The translations under genes and the position numbers were made by a program. Below the pieces are notes generated by a model. That model was given only the letters and a program-made list of their open reading frames with translations. It did not search any database and was not told where the DNA came from. Of a stretch of DNA of 64,000 bases, positions 30,401 to 41,708 are shown one piece after another (positions within the stretch are counted from its first letter, which is position 1; each line of letters starts with the position of its first letter). This stretch comes from Hyaloperonospora brassicae (taxonomy: Eukaryota > Oomycota > Peronosporomycetes > Peronosporales > Peronosporaceae): positions 62,001 to 126,000 of the forward strand of contig CANTFL010000980.1 in assembly GCA_947650285.1 (NCBI GenBank). The letters are read 5' to 3'.

Positions 30401-32550
30401 GCTGAATAATTCCAAGCTTGCTTCCATGTATGAGACGTCATGTCTACCGTCAGGATATAGCCGCTATTTTCTCATTTATATCTCCTAGGGCGTATGTCAC
30501 TGTGGATAGCATTATCGAGAATATATTTACAAGGCCTGACGGTGCTTTTACGACAATTAACATTTGTTCAGCTCATTACATGATGCATATGGGAACGACC
30601 GCATAGATTCATGGTGAAAATACATATTTTAACACAATTTCCAGACCGATGGAATTAGTCAAGGGTGTGCACTCGTACTCCTTCTTTTTAAAGCCGGTGC
30701 AACAAGAGTTTCTATACACTAGCACCCGATACCCATAATATTGTGGTGTTCAGAGCTAAATGGAAGGCTCACTTCCTCTCGGGCGCTCGTGGACGAGCTC
30801 ACCTTATCCTCGGAACATGCGCCTCAAATGCCAACTGCGCTGCGACTAGCCCAATGGTCAATTAATATTTTAACACTCAGCCTGCTCCGATTAAATAAGT
30901 GTTTATCAGCACAGCAACCTAATTCAACGCTGAAAAAGCACATATCTTTTACAGCACGGTTTGGCGACGTATTATATCTGCCATGGCATGGGCTCAGGCA
31001 CGTTGCTATTAACAACCTGGACGCTTTGTATTGCGAAACTCCGCGGGTGGCTTCTTACTGCCGCCGAAATTACAACTCGTGTGCAAAATCGTGCTCCAAT
31101 TCCAAAGTGACTATTCTTCCATCTAATATATTAATTGCGGCATTCATTGATGCTTCGGACAGAAAGAAATCGAAAATCCGACAGAAATACCGTCATGTTG
31201 TTTGTCTCACGCTTACAATCCGACCGTCCGTCGGCAGAAAACAAACTCGGTTATCTTGTTCACATCACAGCAGGCGCGTAAAATTATTCTTGTTTCTTTT
31301 TCGTTCGATTTCGCGATTAAAACTCAAAGGACGAAACACGTGTTGCGGTGGCTTGATCAAAAATTTGAAAAATATGATTCGCATTGGCAGTGTTGATATA
31401 TATTTCGGTGTGTAAACTTCGACTAAAATCCCAAAGCTGCACCCGCTTACTCCAGCAGAGTCCTTCAGAGGCCGAGGTAAGTGCCGGTCTCGTCTGGTGC
31501 AGGATCTGTAACAGCCATTGCAGTTCTTCTTCAAACAAGCGTGTCGTTGGTCCAGGTCTGCGGCAACATGCACACTTAAAAGGGGCGCGCATTCGGTAGT
31601 ACGATAACGACGGATTCTTATTCTACCATCACACGTCTACAGAATGTCCTGTCGATCTCGATCCACTAACAACATAGATTTATACTTTCTGGGACCGCTT
31701 TCACTGGGATGGCAATACATGGATTTATGGGTCTGACAACAAGACCCTGAAGCGGGCCAAAAATGACCACACATACTCTTGATCTATCCGAAGTCTTTCC
31801 ATACAACGTACATGTCCGACCACATGCATTTGTTTATGACTTTTTAATGCTCAGTGGTACATCCTGTCTGAACTTTTATATCAACATTACAGAGATGAGC
31901 GACTCAATTCTGCTCGCGTCATCCTACCTCGCTGTGGGGGTAAAAAATAGTTGAGTGTAAGCTTGACTTACGTCACTCGCCCTCATTTTGGCACGTTTAT
32001 CAGCGGGCACACATTTCGTTTAGTTTGATTGTCGAGTCATGCCGAAAACTTGCTACGTCCAGTTCTTCTGCAAATCGCCTTCGTAAATGTGCCAATGACA
32101 TCCAGTCGATACTCGAATGTAAGTTGCCTGAGTTACGCAGTCTTTTTGAGCTAAAGTAAGTTGTATACACAGAGAAACTGCAACATCGCACTTTCTCCCT
32201 CTGGAACGTACAATACTTCATCGCTTTTATGGATTGCACCAAAGACGGTGGCCAATGCCAATGTGTCGATGACACCCATGCGGCAAGTGTGGTGAAGCGT
32301 CAAATAAAAATTGCGATATAAGAAGGGATCGCGCTCCAGTTGCATCCGAGCTGGCAGACGGTTGGCAACGCTGGTCCCACAACTGATCGGATCACGTACG
32401 ATGGACGATTAGACAGAACCGGACATCAGATCGGACAGGATGGGACGTGCGATATCGGGCCAAAGCACGACGGGCGTAGGGTACGAGTTATGGAGATGGG
32501 ATTATTGTCATGGGGGCGATTACACTAGCGATCAGTCGATCAAGAATGAA
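27405..32550. other. AT-richer gene desert, part 1
   Basis: No recognisable gene. The frame 29938-30285 (+) has a somewhat protein-like stretch (KAEALQAVTDVLHHKAAGPH) but no known family. 30741-31415 (+) is a 224-codon frame without recognised features. A perfect 11-bp inverted repeat (GGTCTACCGGT / ACCGGTAGACC) lies at 28659-28683. The rest reads as old, decayed intergenic DNA. Confidence 0.4.
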
Positions 32551-32552
32551 AC

Positions 32553-32750
32553 CGCGATCAGCAAGGCGATCACGATCAGGAAGATGATCGAGATCGTGAT
32601 CATTGACCAGGTATGTGATCGCGCTCAGGTTGATGTGGACCACACTATGTCTTTCGCGATCAGCAAGGCTATCACGATCAGGGAGGTGATCGAGATCGTG
32701 ATCAATGATGAGGTATTTGATCGCGATCAGGTTATGGTAGGTTATACCTT
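32553..32750 (+). repeat. 102-bp GATC-rich tandem repeat, two units
   Basis: Two similar units begin CGCGATCAGCAAGG at 32553 and 32655. Each contains CACGATCAGG...GATCGAGATCGTGATCA and many GATC tetramers, including short dyads. The 102-base period equals 34 codons, and the plus frame 32440-32757 is open through both units with repeated motifs AISKAITIR and IEIVI. Whether it is translated is unknown. Confidence 0.75.
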
Positions 32751-35700
32751 ACTATAGGCGACCAGAAAGGCGACTGTCATCAGACAAGTAGATCAGGTGT
32801 GCGTCACGCTAGTACAAGATTGATAACTATTAGCGGGAACGACGCGTGGCCTGCGATGTTTAGTAAATGGAGATAGAGATAGGGTTGTTGGGTTGGGTTG
32901 GATTACATTAAACATAATTCATTTTGCTTCAAAGTACACGTGTCGAATTCTCCACCGGGTGGATCATTGGCCACCCGACGTCAAGAAAAGTTACATACTT
33001 TAATCAGTGATATCCCTGGATTGTTTGACCAGGGATCGAGAACTCTCAAACAACACCCTAACTGCGACTGGACGCACGAAACCCTTTGTAGTTAAAAATA
33101 CAAGATCGCTAGACGGCTCAAGTGGTCAGAAGGCTCGCAAATCAATGTCTACATTTGGACAAGGCGATCTGTTACATATCAGGGTGACTCATATCGAGCA
33201 CCCTACAAGTATACAAGTGATCCCGTGAAAAATTCCACAAGATCACGTCAACTCCGATCGCGGTGTGAAGATTTCCACACTGAGATCAAACCTCGACCCC
33301 ATCTCAAACGCGGTCAAGTTTTCCATTGACATGAGTTCACTTGGAAGAGTGCAACCGGCCCCACCGATGGGTACACAAGGTGAGAAAGGCTATTAAGAAC
33401 ACGGTATCAGATAATCTCCTCCGTTATTCGGTCGTCCGGGAGCCAGTGAAGAGTTGGGATCGACTCCTCAAAAGAGGGATCACCACTCCACCACACAAGC
33501 GCATCAGGTCTATAAATACCGTCTGCACCCAGCCTTCCAGGTCTGAATGCGCGTCTGCGGCGCGTAGGTGATCAAGGAAAAATGACAATCTGCTTGATTG
33601 AATTAAAAGTCATTCTCCGTATAAAATTAAGCCAACGGAGCAACAGCGTATGAGGAGTGAACTTGTCATCGTCTCGCGGTCAAGTAGCTGGATGTATGCC
33701 ATTATGGTCTCACGGTGGACAATAGCTGCTAAAAGTTGCTGCAGCACAAGAGATACAAAAAGACGGCAGAGGACATTTTCTGAAACTGCCACACTGCATA
33801 AGTTGTCCGAAGTCAATGTATCAGCCATTTTACTGGAGAGTGTGCGACTTGCCCAGTCTTTTCGAACTTTTTTAGTCACTGCGCCAATCGCATCACTTCT
33901 CAAACTACACTTCGGTTAATTCTTATGTTGCACAAATCTTTTCAAGGTGATTGTGACGTCGCCATCAAAGAATTTGAACGCATCTGATTCATCCTTATGT
34001 TCGTCGGTCAGTAGCATTAATGGAGAGAGAGAAATGCAGCATTTTTCAGTGGATTCTTGGCTTATTTACAAGATAATGTAGCTACTTACTAGAAACGCGG
34101 TCTTTGGTAGCTGGAGACCATTTCAATACCTAGCATCGAGCTGCGGCTACCGCTGTCCGTGTATCCCGGCTTCATGCTTGCCTTACATTGTAGCTAAAGC
34201 CACGAGAAAAACAACCATACGTTGGAGTCGATCACGATCCGCTGCCGCGACCATCGCTAATATCCTGGCGTAGAAGTTTTCAGGCATCTGGCACACTTAC
34301 AACATGTAAATAGATGACCATGAAGCTCCAATTCCACACCATGAGCCAGAGTAGTTACAGAATGATATTTTTGATTGTCATCCAGGTCGAGTGCGGTGGA
34401 TCTTCTTTGCTTAGCAATTAGTACTAAGAAGGGATCATACAGCATACTTCTACGTGATAATCAGAGTACTCGCCACATAAGTCGATGAATTTGGACTACT
34501 TTGTGAGCTCAACAACACCTTTATACTTCTCCCTTACAATTTTAGACGTAGCTTTCGCCAGTTTATATCTCAGTACCACATCTCCAGTTGACTCGCTGAT
34601 TACAGAAAAGTTCCATCCTCACGATTTTGTGACCTCACATCAACGGGAGACCGCCAAAGCTTTATATCATCTAGAATTTATCGGAAGCAGTATTGGCTTA
34701 AATCGAAATACAATGTTTTTATCGGCTAAGGCTCAACATCTCTTTACTCGATATTATCTATGGAGTGGGTTATAATTGCTAACACGACAGTCGACAGACT
34801 AAACTCCTTATTTCTATGGTAGCTAATGTTGCCATCTCATGATTACTAAACTTCTTGGTGATACTAGGTGGAACCGCAACAAGATATGTCACGTGAGGTT
34901 CGATGTCAGGCATCATCTGGACCACCAAAATACTTACCGTGATACTATATGTGTGTCTTAGACTTAGTAATCTCTGTATTGCGTTGTTTTATCGCTTGTC
35001 ACTACATTCCTTACACATGTGTCGCTATCTATCCTTCTCCTAATGACATATGCATGTTCAAATGAAATGGAAAGCCCGTCTTCTGCCACTCTCGACGCGT
35101 CCGCCTCGTGTAAGTCGACCGCTCTAGTCAGCCTCGCGAGAATCCTCTCGGCTAGCAAGCAATGTTAGTAAGCACCAATTAGCGATCAATTTATATAGAT
35201 TATTTGGCAACAAAGTAATAAGCGGGATACAAATTGGTGATAAATAACCCACAAAAAACAATTCAGCGGAAGCTCACTTACTTTATTACCCACCTTAGGC
35301 ACTTCTACGTCGTTTGTGCCGATGCACCACAGTATCTTCGATCTTCCGACATGTGTTGGATTGATTTTACAAGTTGTAGTTGCTGCTATAAACTGCCTCT
35401 TCAGAAGTTCACCGTCATCCTTATTGTAGGGCTCTTCGCGCAACAAAAATGAGGCAATTTACTATTGTTTGATGGACATGGCACTAAATGCCTTGCATTT
35501 GAATTGGGCGCAGGGTGGCATGTTTGGTGTCACATCGGTCCGTGCGGGGATAAGATATACTGCACTACTAAGCTCAGCATTACACATTGGCTATGTGATG
35601 GTGACACATTCATCGTCGTAAGTGTAGATTGTCTTTATGTTCATAGATCAGTCGGTTGCATCGCCCCTAGTACCCCCCACCGTCTTGTGACGATCTGCTA

Positions 35701-38674
35701 AACTTATGCATATTCACACTAACGACGGAACCAGTCCATGGTCCTTATGGGCTGATGAAGGATCGTACTATTTGTAGAGCGACTAAAATTTGCGCGAGGT
35801 ACTATCGTCACATGCATAGTACCCCGACGTTTGTAAGAATAATCGCCAAGTAATCGCATGTAACCTGTAGCACGAAATTAGTTGCTTTAAGCACCTGTGT
35901 ATTTCATTGACTATATATCCGCTTTCCAACCTTTTGATACGACAATGGGATGCCTGGATTCTGTCTTTTGCTTCCTTACTTCTGCACCGCCACGGAGAGT
36001 TTCATACAATATGAGTGTACTTCTAGACGGAACCGGTGCATCTCAATAACCATGATAATAGGTGGGTGACGAATCATGTAGACTGTGACTGTGCGTCATT
36101 TGTCTTACACACAATGCACCTTAGGGTACAATGAGTGCTGAGCGCAACCATAGCTCACGATTACTCTAACTGAGAAAATGTGGTGCGAATTCGAATTTTC
36201 GTCGCGTCGCGGCAGTCATGTTAACTTGAGACGGGCATCAACATCTTCATACGCTCTAAAACACATTGTCAGTGGAGATTTGCATCGACTGCAGAAGCTT
36301 TGACACGTCCTGAAAAATTGGCATGCCACATGTCGCTTTATCCACATCGGCGACGATCGATACGGTATGTTATTACCTAGTTCGACAAACCCTCTGCTTA
36401 ATAAAAGATAGTCATGTTCGACCCCCCTAAACACGCTAATACCGAATATCAACAGGAGCTTCTGTCGATGCAACCGCGCCGATCGACCGGCAGAACCTTT
36501 TGTGCTGCTACCACACGACGTCTACCGGTGAACGCATCTCAGCCTTAACTAGGCATATGTCAGGGGTCTGACTTAGACTTGGATGTGCCAAGTGTTAGAG
36601 ATTGTTCAATTCATATATGCACTGCCCTCCTTGGCGTCACAAGAGGGACACGTGAAGTTGCGCTATGTGCTGGTCGTATTTCTCGAAACGCTTATTTGGT
36701 CAACGCTCGCTGTCCAATAATGGCTATGTCAAACCCGCTGGGTCAACACTTGCTGGGTCAGCTCTCGCTAAGTCGACACTCGCTGAGTCGATTTGCTAAG
36801 TCAGCTACCGCTGAGTCGAAGTGCGTCATGAGGTTAGCTATCCATTTTACTTGAGGTACGTAGAGGAGAAGCAGGAGAAAGACGGAGAGCTACACAAGTG
36901 GCTCTTACCAAGATAAGTCAGCAAATGTTTTACATGCTAACGTTCAAAGCGCGTACCTATCTACCTCAGCACCTTACTGCAGACAGACGACACCACTTGG
37001 TAGCATGGCATGTGAGAACTGCATCAAGACTAATGAAGCTGTACAATATAGTGTCCAGTAAGACTACTTTACATACATCCAACTACAACTGTGTATCGCG
37101 ACTACGTGGTCGCCACTCATTGCGCACATCTCGTCTTGATAGATCATATATCGGCTGATGTCGTGGCTTACGTCACACAACGCGCAGTGTTGTCAACTGC
37201 CGCTGAACATTACCTTCGAAGGAAAAGTTGCTGAATGTCTTTGCAACGAAAATGATCGTATGATATTTGCTCAAGTCGAGGTCACGTCATGGACTTACCT
37301 TGTTGCACACAAACTAGCGAAATCGTTCTCGGTGTCTTGGCTGTTGTCGATTATCCTGTCTTCTTTGATACCTTCGTGGTAAGCAGTATCGACGCCAATA
37401 CAGTGTGGGTACCGATCATTTGTCCTTGCGCTGGGATGCTGGTATGTCAGGGTGACTAGAAGACAATTGGAAGCGTGTTCGAACCCGATGCATTCGGTGT
37501 GACTGCCGGCGTAAGTTTCGACGATCAGCGACAACATCATCCTGTGTGCTAAGATTCGGCAGGCATCGATTAGTGGCAGCAAGTGCCACAGTTTAGGAAC
37601 GCCACAGTCAGAACGTGGCAGTGGCCGGTGTACTTCTACAAGGCGTCTGGATGCAGCAAGACATTTCTTCCTTTTGTGTGCCTTCGAACTTGCACTTGTA
37701 TCTTACCGATGTTTGTTGTGTGGTGTTGGCGTGTGCCTTACGTTGTGTTCGCTTGCACGATCAATAGAGTGCGTGCATGCGTGACAGAATGTAGCACTCC
37801 CAGACTTGAGTGTTTGCAAAACGGGTGTGAATAGAAGCACCAGGGATACGAATATGCTGTGATGAAAGGGTGTGAATGAAGGTAAAAGGGTGTATGTGTA
37901 TCAAGGAATGCGTTTGCTCATGCGCGACTGCTAGAATTTATCTTAAAAAATAGGAAGCACTCATGTAGCGGCTTCCGTAAATGAAGATGAGCAATTGCCT
38001 GCAACTCGGTCCCAGGGGGAACGGTGGAACGCAGACGCTTTGTATCGGGCAGTCCTTCTACCCGGAGAAGTTTTACTTAACGCAGACGTTTTGTATCGGA
38101 GCGCAGGCAATCGCATCCTCACTCGCAGCTACGACTACTATCCGTTGCACTGACATGGTAACGTCCATGGAAGTAGCATATCGAAATTCCTGCATCTCGA
38201 TCGAATAAGTGCATAGAAGTTAGGACCTATGAACCTGATCTTGACCTACCCGGCTAGTCAGCCAGTCTGCCACATGAGACGTAGCATGTAGACTTTGCTT
38301 TGCACATCATGCTTAGTCTTCTCTTGGTCAAGGCTGACAAGACTGGTCTTCATCTCGTGGCGCTTTGAACAGTGTGTCTGAGTAGTACCTCAGCTCAGCC
38401 AGTTTGCCGGTTCACGGCAGCATATATGCTCCCTTTGTAAGCAAAAGTCAACCGACAAAGCACTTGTGGAATCAAATTTTCCTTCTTGACGTGCGATGAA
38501 CCAGCTTCTATAGCCAGCACCTACGCATGTACCACAAAACCCGCATCCGTTGATGTTCATGCTGCTGCTGCGGTGCCTCGTGCTCTATCGACCGCTTCCT
38601 GCTCGAGGCAAACTTTTCTCCTCGTTGTGGTCTGCTGGTGCTGCTGCTCCGATTTACAATTCCTACGCCACACT
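32751..38674. other. AT-richer gene desert, part 2
   Basis: No recognisable gene. 32940-33560 contains several short hairpins (GGGTGG/CCACCC, TCCCTGG/CCAGGGA near 33011-33034, TGTGAA/TTCCACA) and two protein-like fragments in different frames. It could be a relic of a mobile element. 36735-36820 is a short-period repeat. 37981-38110 has a repeated ACGCAGACG(C/T)TTTGTATCGG. The remainder shows nothing I can name. Confidence 0.4.
36735..36820. repeat. Degenerate ~15-bp tandem repeat
   Basis: About six imperfect units of the type CGCT(G/A)(G/A)GTC(G/A)ACACT follow one another, alternating CGCTGAGTCGA with TGCTAAGTCAG forms. It sits alone in the gene desert, with no gene nearby. Confidence 0.6.
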
Positions 38675-40954
38675 TTACCCGCGACGCCCTGCCTCCTGTT
38701 CTTTCTGCAACTTTTCCGGATTCACCTCGTCCCACTCGATGTTTATGACGCGGTTGATGAACCTCGACATCTCGCTCTTCTCCGGCTCCTCGTTGCGCTC
38801 CTTGAACACGTTGTAGCACGTCTTGCACACGCGCTTCTGCTCGCGGTTCGCTGCGCCACGACGCGTTCGACCGGGGAAGCCCATCGGGAACCTGTACATC
38901 TCGACTTGCAGTGCCGAACATTCCGCGCAGCAAAGACGGCCGCAGTGCGTGCAGTTGTGCTCGCGGTGGCTAAACTTGAACTTCTGATGGCACAACATGC
39001 ACTCGGAGCGCTCCTTCTTCGTAATGTGCGTCGGTGGAAAGTAAATGTGAGATATCAAGTACCGAACGTCTTTGCGCGGCAGCTTCTCAAACACGCTCTT
39101 CCCCTCAGCGTCCTCCACGTCCATTTTGGCTCCTGCCCGCACGAGCGCACCAGCAATGTGCAAGCGTCCAGTACTGATGGCAGTGTGGATAACGGTATGG
39201 CTGTCGTGCATGTCATTCGGATTAGCGCCGAACTTGAGGAGCATGCGAGGTATGATGATACTGTCATCCTTTGACGTGATCACCGAGATGATCAGTGGCG
39301 TGAACTTGCGGCTGTTTTTCACGTTAGCGCTCGCGCCACTCTCCAAGAGCAGGTGCACCATGGCTGGTGTCTTTGTAGCTGCAAAGTGTAGCGCTGTGTT
39401 GCCCTTGTCGTCCTCGACGTTGACAATGTCTTCGAGCGGCTTGTACTGTTCCAGAATCACCTTGACCAGCGGCACCTTACCGCTCTTCACCGCAAGATGC
39501 AATCCCGTCTGGCCGTGGTTTGGCTCCCGATTCAGCAGCGCCTCTGGCCCTTCCACACGCAAGTGCTGTACTACGCCGCGGAGGTCACCCTTCGCACACA
39601 TTTCATGTAGTGTGCCAATTGGGTGGCTCTTCATTAGCGGGGCCGTACTATCCATCGTCACGCGCACCGAAGGCCGCGGGGCCTCAGTGTTGCTCCTCGA
39701 TGAGTTCATCGACGAATTCATCGAAGACGCCATGGAACTAGACAAGCTGTCTGACGAATCCACGCGACCGCTTGCGCGAGGAGGTGGTGCGTGGCGGCCC
39801 GCGGACGAGAAATCACTCACGTTATCCACCGCGGCGATGCCCGAAGCCTCTTCTGCATCGGGGAGGATCGGCACAGCATCTCCCCTTGTTTCAACGGAGA
39901 AGTGCCCAAGCATCGCAGCCGTCGAGTCGCTCTTGTCGCGTTGGAGCGCCGGTTCATTGGTTTGCTTACCCTTTTGTGCTGCAAGTAGAGTATCCTCTTT
40001 CTCCTCCCCGTCAACGTCCCAAGCCCCATGACTAGCATCGACATCGAAGCTCCCGTCCCGATACGAGTCATGCGACTCGCCTGATGCCCGCACGGACTCA
40101 TCCTCTGACTCGTCACATCCGAGGTCGTTTTCACCCGACGTGAGGACCAAGCCGTCTACTTCGCAAAGCTCCTCTTCGAACGAAGCCTCTTGGCGAGGTG
40201 GAAACGGCTCGTGCGACTTCACACCTGGCATCGCCGAGTCCAGTTTCCAACCCGAGTACGGGCGCTGTTCGTTCTCGTCGTACGCCAGTTCATCGTCAAT
40301 GGCACCTGATTCCCGAGTAGCTGTTGGATTAGACTCGAGTTGCGACACTGACATCTTCTCCGAAGACAAACCCCCAGTGCTCTGCTGCTGCTGGTCTGGA
40401 GAGAACGACGACGACGACGACGTCTCGTGGGGAACAGGTGGCGGTGCGTACTTGTCGGAGCCACGAGCGTGCGAATGCGACGCTGTCAAGTCCACGGGTC
40501 CAGTCGAATCCGGTGCACTGCCACTCGTGATCACGTACGTGCTCTTCCTGGGCACCGAAACCGGTGCATTGGTCTCCACGGGGGAGAGCTTCTTGAACCG
40601 CAGCGTCGCTGGCAAGTCGCAGATCTGCAGGTACGCAACAACGTCGTCCAGATTGACCTTTGTCGTGTCTTTTGTATTGATCGACAACAGAAGATCGCCT
40701 GGCCCGACGTTCTTGATACCAAAGGGAAAGCCCTTCCCCGTCACGCGACTCACGGCGACGCCGCCTTCGCCGCCTTCAATGGTCGTGAGCGCGACGCCCA
40801 AGTCGCCGCCTTCCCAGATCAGCTGATACTCGAGCACTTCGTCCGTGTCCGAGTCCACCACCGACTCGACAAAGCTCCCGACCAAGTCGGCGTACTCGGC
40901 CGCCTGCTCCTGCATCCAGTCCGGCGCGTCGCCCGCGTGGCCATTGTCGCTCAT
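38675..40954 (-). CDS. PDZ - ankyrin - FYVE protein
   Basis: The protein has 759 residues from MSDNGHAG (40954), in a single exon. An upstream in-frame ATG at 41032 adds 26 residues but lies in the probable leader. A PDZ-like domain at about 40-130 has the carboxylate-binding-type loop (DLGVALTTIEGG ... GPGDLLLSIN). A long Ser/acidic low-complexity linker follows to about 440. Ankyrin repeats occupy about 445-630 (GQTGLHLAVKSGK, GNTALHFAATKT, HTVIHTAISTGR). A FYVE zinc finger lies at about 646-715 with four CxxC pairs (CMLC, CTHC, CAEC, CKTC). FYVE domains bind phosphatidylinositol 3-phosphate on endosomes; here the basic motif reads HREHNCTHCG rather than R(R/K)HHCRxCG, so affinity may differ. 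Oomycetes have many FYVE fusion proteins. An endosomal scaffold role is inferred. Confidence 0.85.
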   Translation of the reverse strand: MSDNGHAGDAPDWMQEQAAEYADLVGSFVESVVDSDTDEVLEYQLIWEGGDLGVALTTIEGGEGGVAVSRVTGKGFPFGIKNVGPGDLLLSINTKDTTKVNLDDVVAYLQICDLPATLRFKKLSPVETNAPVSVPRKSTYVITSGSAPDSTGPVDLTASHSHARGSDKYAPPPVPHETSSSSSFSPDQQQQSTGGLSSEKMSVSQLESNPTATRESGAIDDELAYDENEQRPYSGWKLDSAMPGVKSHEPFPPRQEASFEEELCEVDGLVLTSGENDLGCDESEDESVRASGESHDSYRDGSFDVDASHGAWDVDGEEKEDTLLAAQKGKQTNEPALQRDKSDSTAAMLGHFSVETRGDAVPILPDAEEASGIAAVDNVSDFSSAGRHAPPPRASGRVDSSDSLSSSMASSMNSSMNSSRSNTEAPRPSVRVTMDSTAPLMKSHPIGTLHEMCAKGDLRGVVQHLRVEGPEALLNREPNHGQTGLHLAVKSGKVPLVKVILEQYKPLEDIVNVEDDKGNTALHFAATKTPAMVHLLLESGASANVKNSRKFTPLIISVITSKDDSIIIPRMLLKFGANPNDMHDSHTVIHTAISTGRLHIAGALVRAGAKMDVEDAEGKSVFEKLPRKDVRYLISHIYFPPTHITKKERSECMLCHQKFKFSHREHNCTHCGRLCCAECSALQVEMYRFPMGFPGRTRRGAANREQKRVCKTCYNVFKERNEEPEKSEMSRFINRVINIEWDEVNPEKLQKEQEAGRRG

Positions 40955-41708
40955 GCTCTTCTCTCTCTTCTCTCGAGCGCTCGACGGTAGGAACGTGCGC
41001 GAGAAACGGCTGCGCACGAACTGTGTGAACAATCGACCGCTCGATCACTCGATCACTCGCTCGCTCGACGTCAAATCCACTTGTGACCGAGTGGGAGTGC
41101 GCGCGAAGGGACGGACGGTGGGGCGACACACCAACGCTACACAAAAGTGTACGACCAGCTCGATCGCAACATCTCGACACACGTTCGTGCGTTCGGTCGA
41201 TGGTTTGCTCGTGCGTTCGCTCGGGTTTCTCTCTACCAGACGTGCGCACGTGGCCATGGCATCACTTTTCGCGACAGACAAAAGCGCAGTTGTGTCTGCG
41301 CCTGGGGGGACTGAACACTGGGGTCAGTCCATCGTGGCGGTCGCTACTACTCTCTGTCTTTTGCTGAGCTGCAGGTCGAAGCTGATGATACGGGCGACCC
41401 CGTGCTGGACGTTTCGAGCTACGACCCCACGTCTGTGCGCGTGCGATTGTCGACGACAAGCGGTCGATACGTTGTGCAGCGATCGCGACAACAACGCGAC
41501 GGTCGTCCACTTTATACCTATCGAATGGCAGACGACGACGACGACGACGACGCGCACCAACTTCAGATTGTGTCGCCTCTTTCGATCCAGTTGCTCGTTG
41601 CCGACCACGACCAGTAGTGCCTTTTGCATTGTATGTACACACCCACTTTGATCGCTTCAGCTGACGCACCCTAACTAGCACTATGGAACACACACACACA
41701 CACACGAG
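40955..41708. other. Intergenic: FYVE gene promoter and region after the coiled-coil gene
   Basis: The stretch includes repeated CTCGATCACTCG-type sequence just upstream of the FYVE start and a CA microsatellite near 41688-41705. It also holds a possible small plus-strand gene, listed separately. Confidence 0.5.
41256..41617 (+). CDS. Possible small gene, hypothetical
   Basis: Two overlapping plus-strand frames look coding. One begins MASLFATDKSAVV at 41256. The other reads RYYSLSFAELQVEADDTGD and then SYDPTSVRVRLSTTSGRYVV, ending at 41617 after a run of seven Asp codons. They are in different frames and would need a short intron or an indel between about 41300 and 41330; no clean GT-AG pair in the right phase was found. 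No family is recognised. The position, opposite to the flanking minus-strand genes, is compatible with a real gene. Confidence 0.3.

Noticed and set aside
37080..37200. Possible relic of the LTR core (CCACTCATTGCGCACATC)
   Set aside because: Similarity to the shared LTR box covers fewer than 20 bases, with no matching LTR ends or hairpin around it.
39072..40031. 319-codon plus-strand frame
   Set aside because: Shadow of the PDZ-ankyrin-FYVE gene on the other strand.
40845..41651. 268-codon plus-strand frame opposite the FYVE gene start
   Set aside because: Its first third is antisense to the FYVE coding sequence and the remainder changes character; only the 41256-41617 part is kept as a weak candidate.
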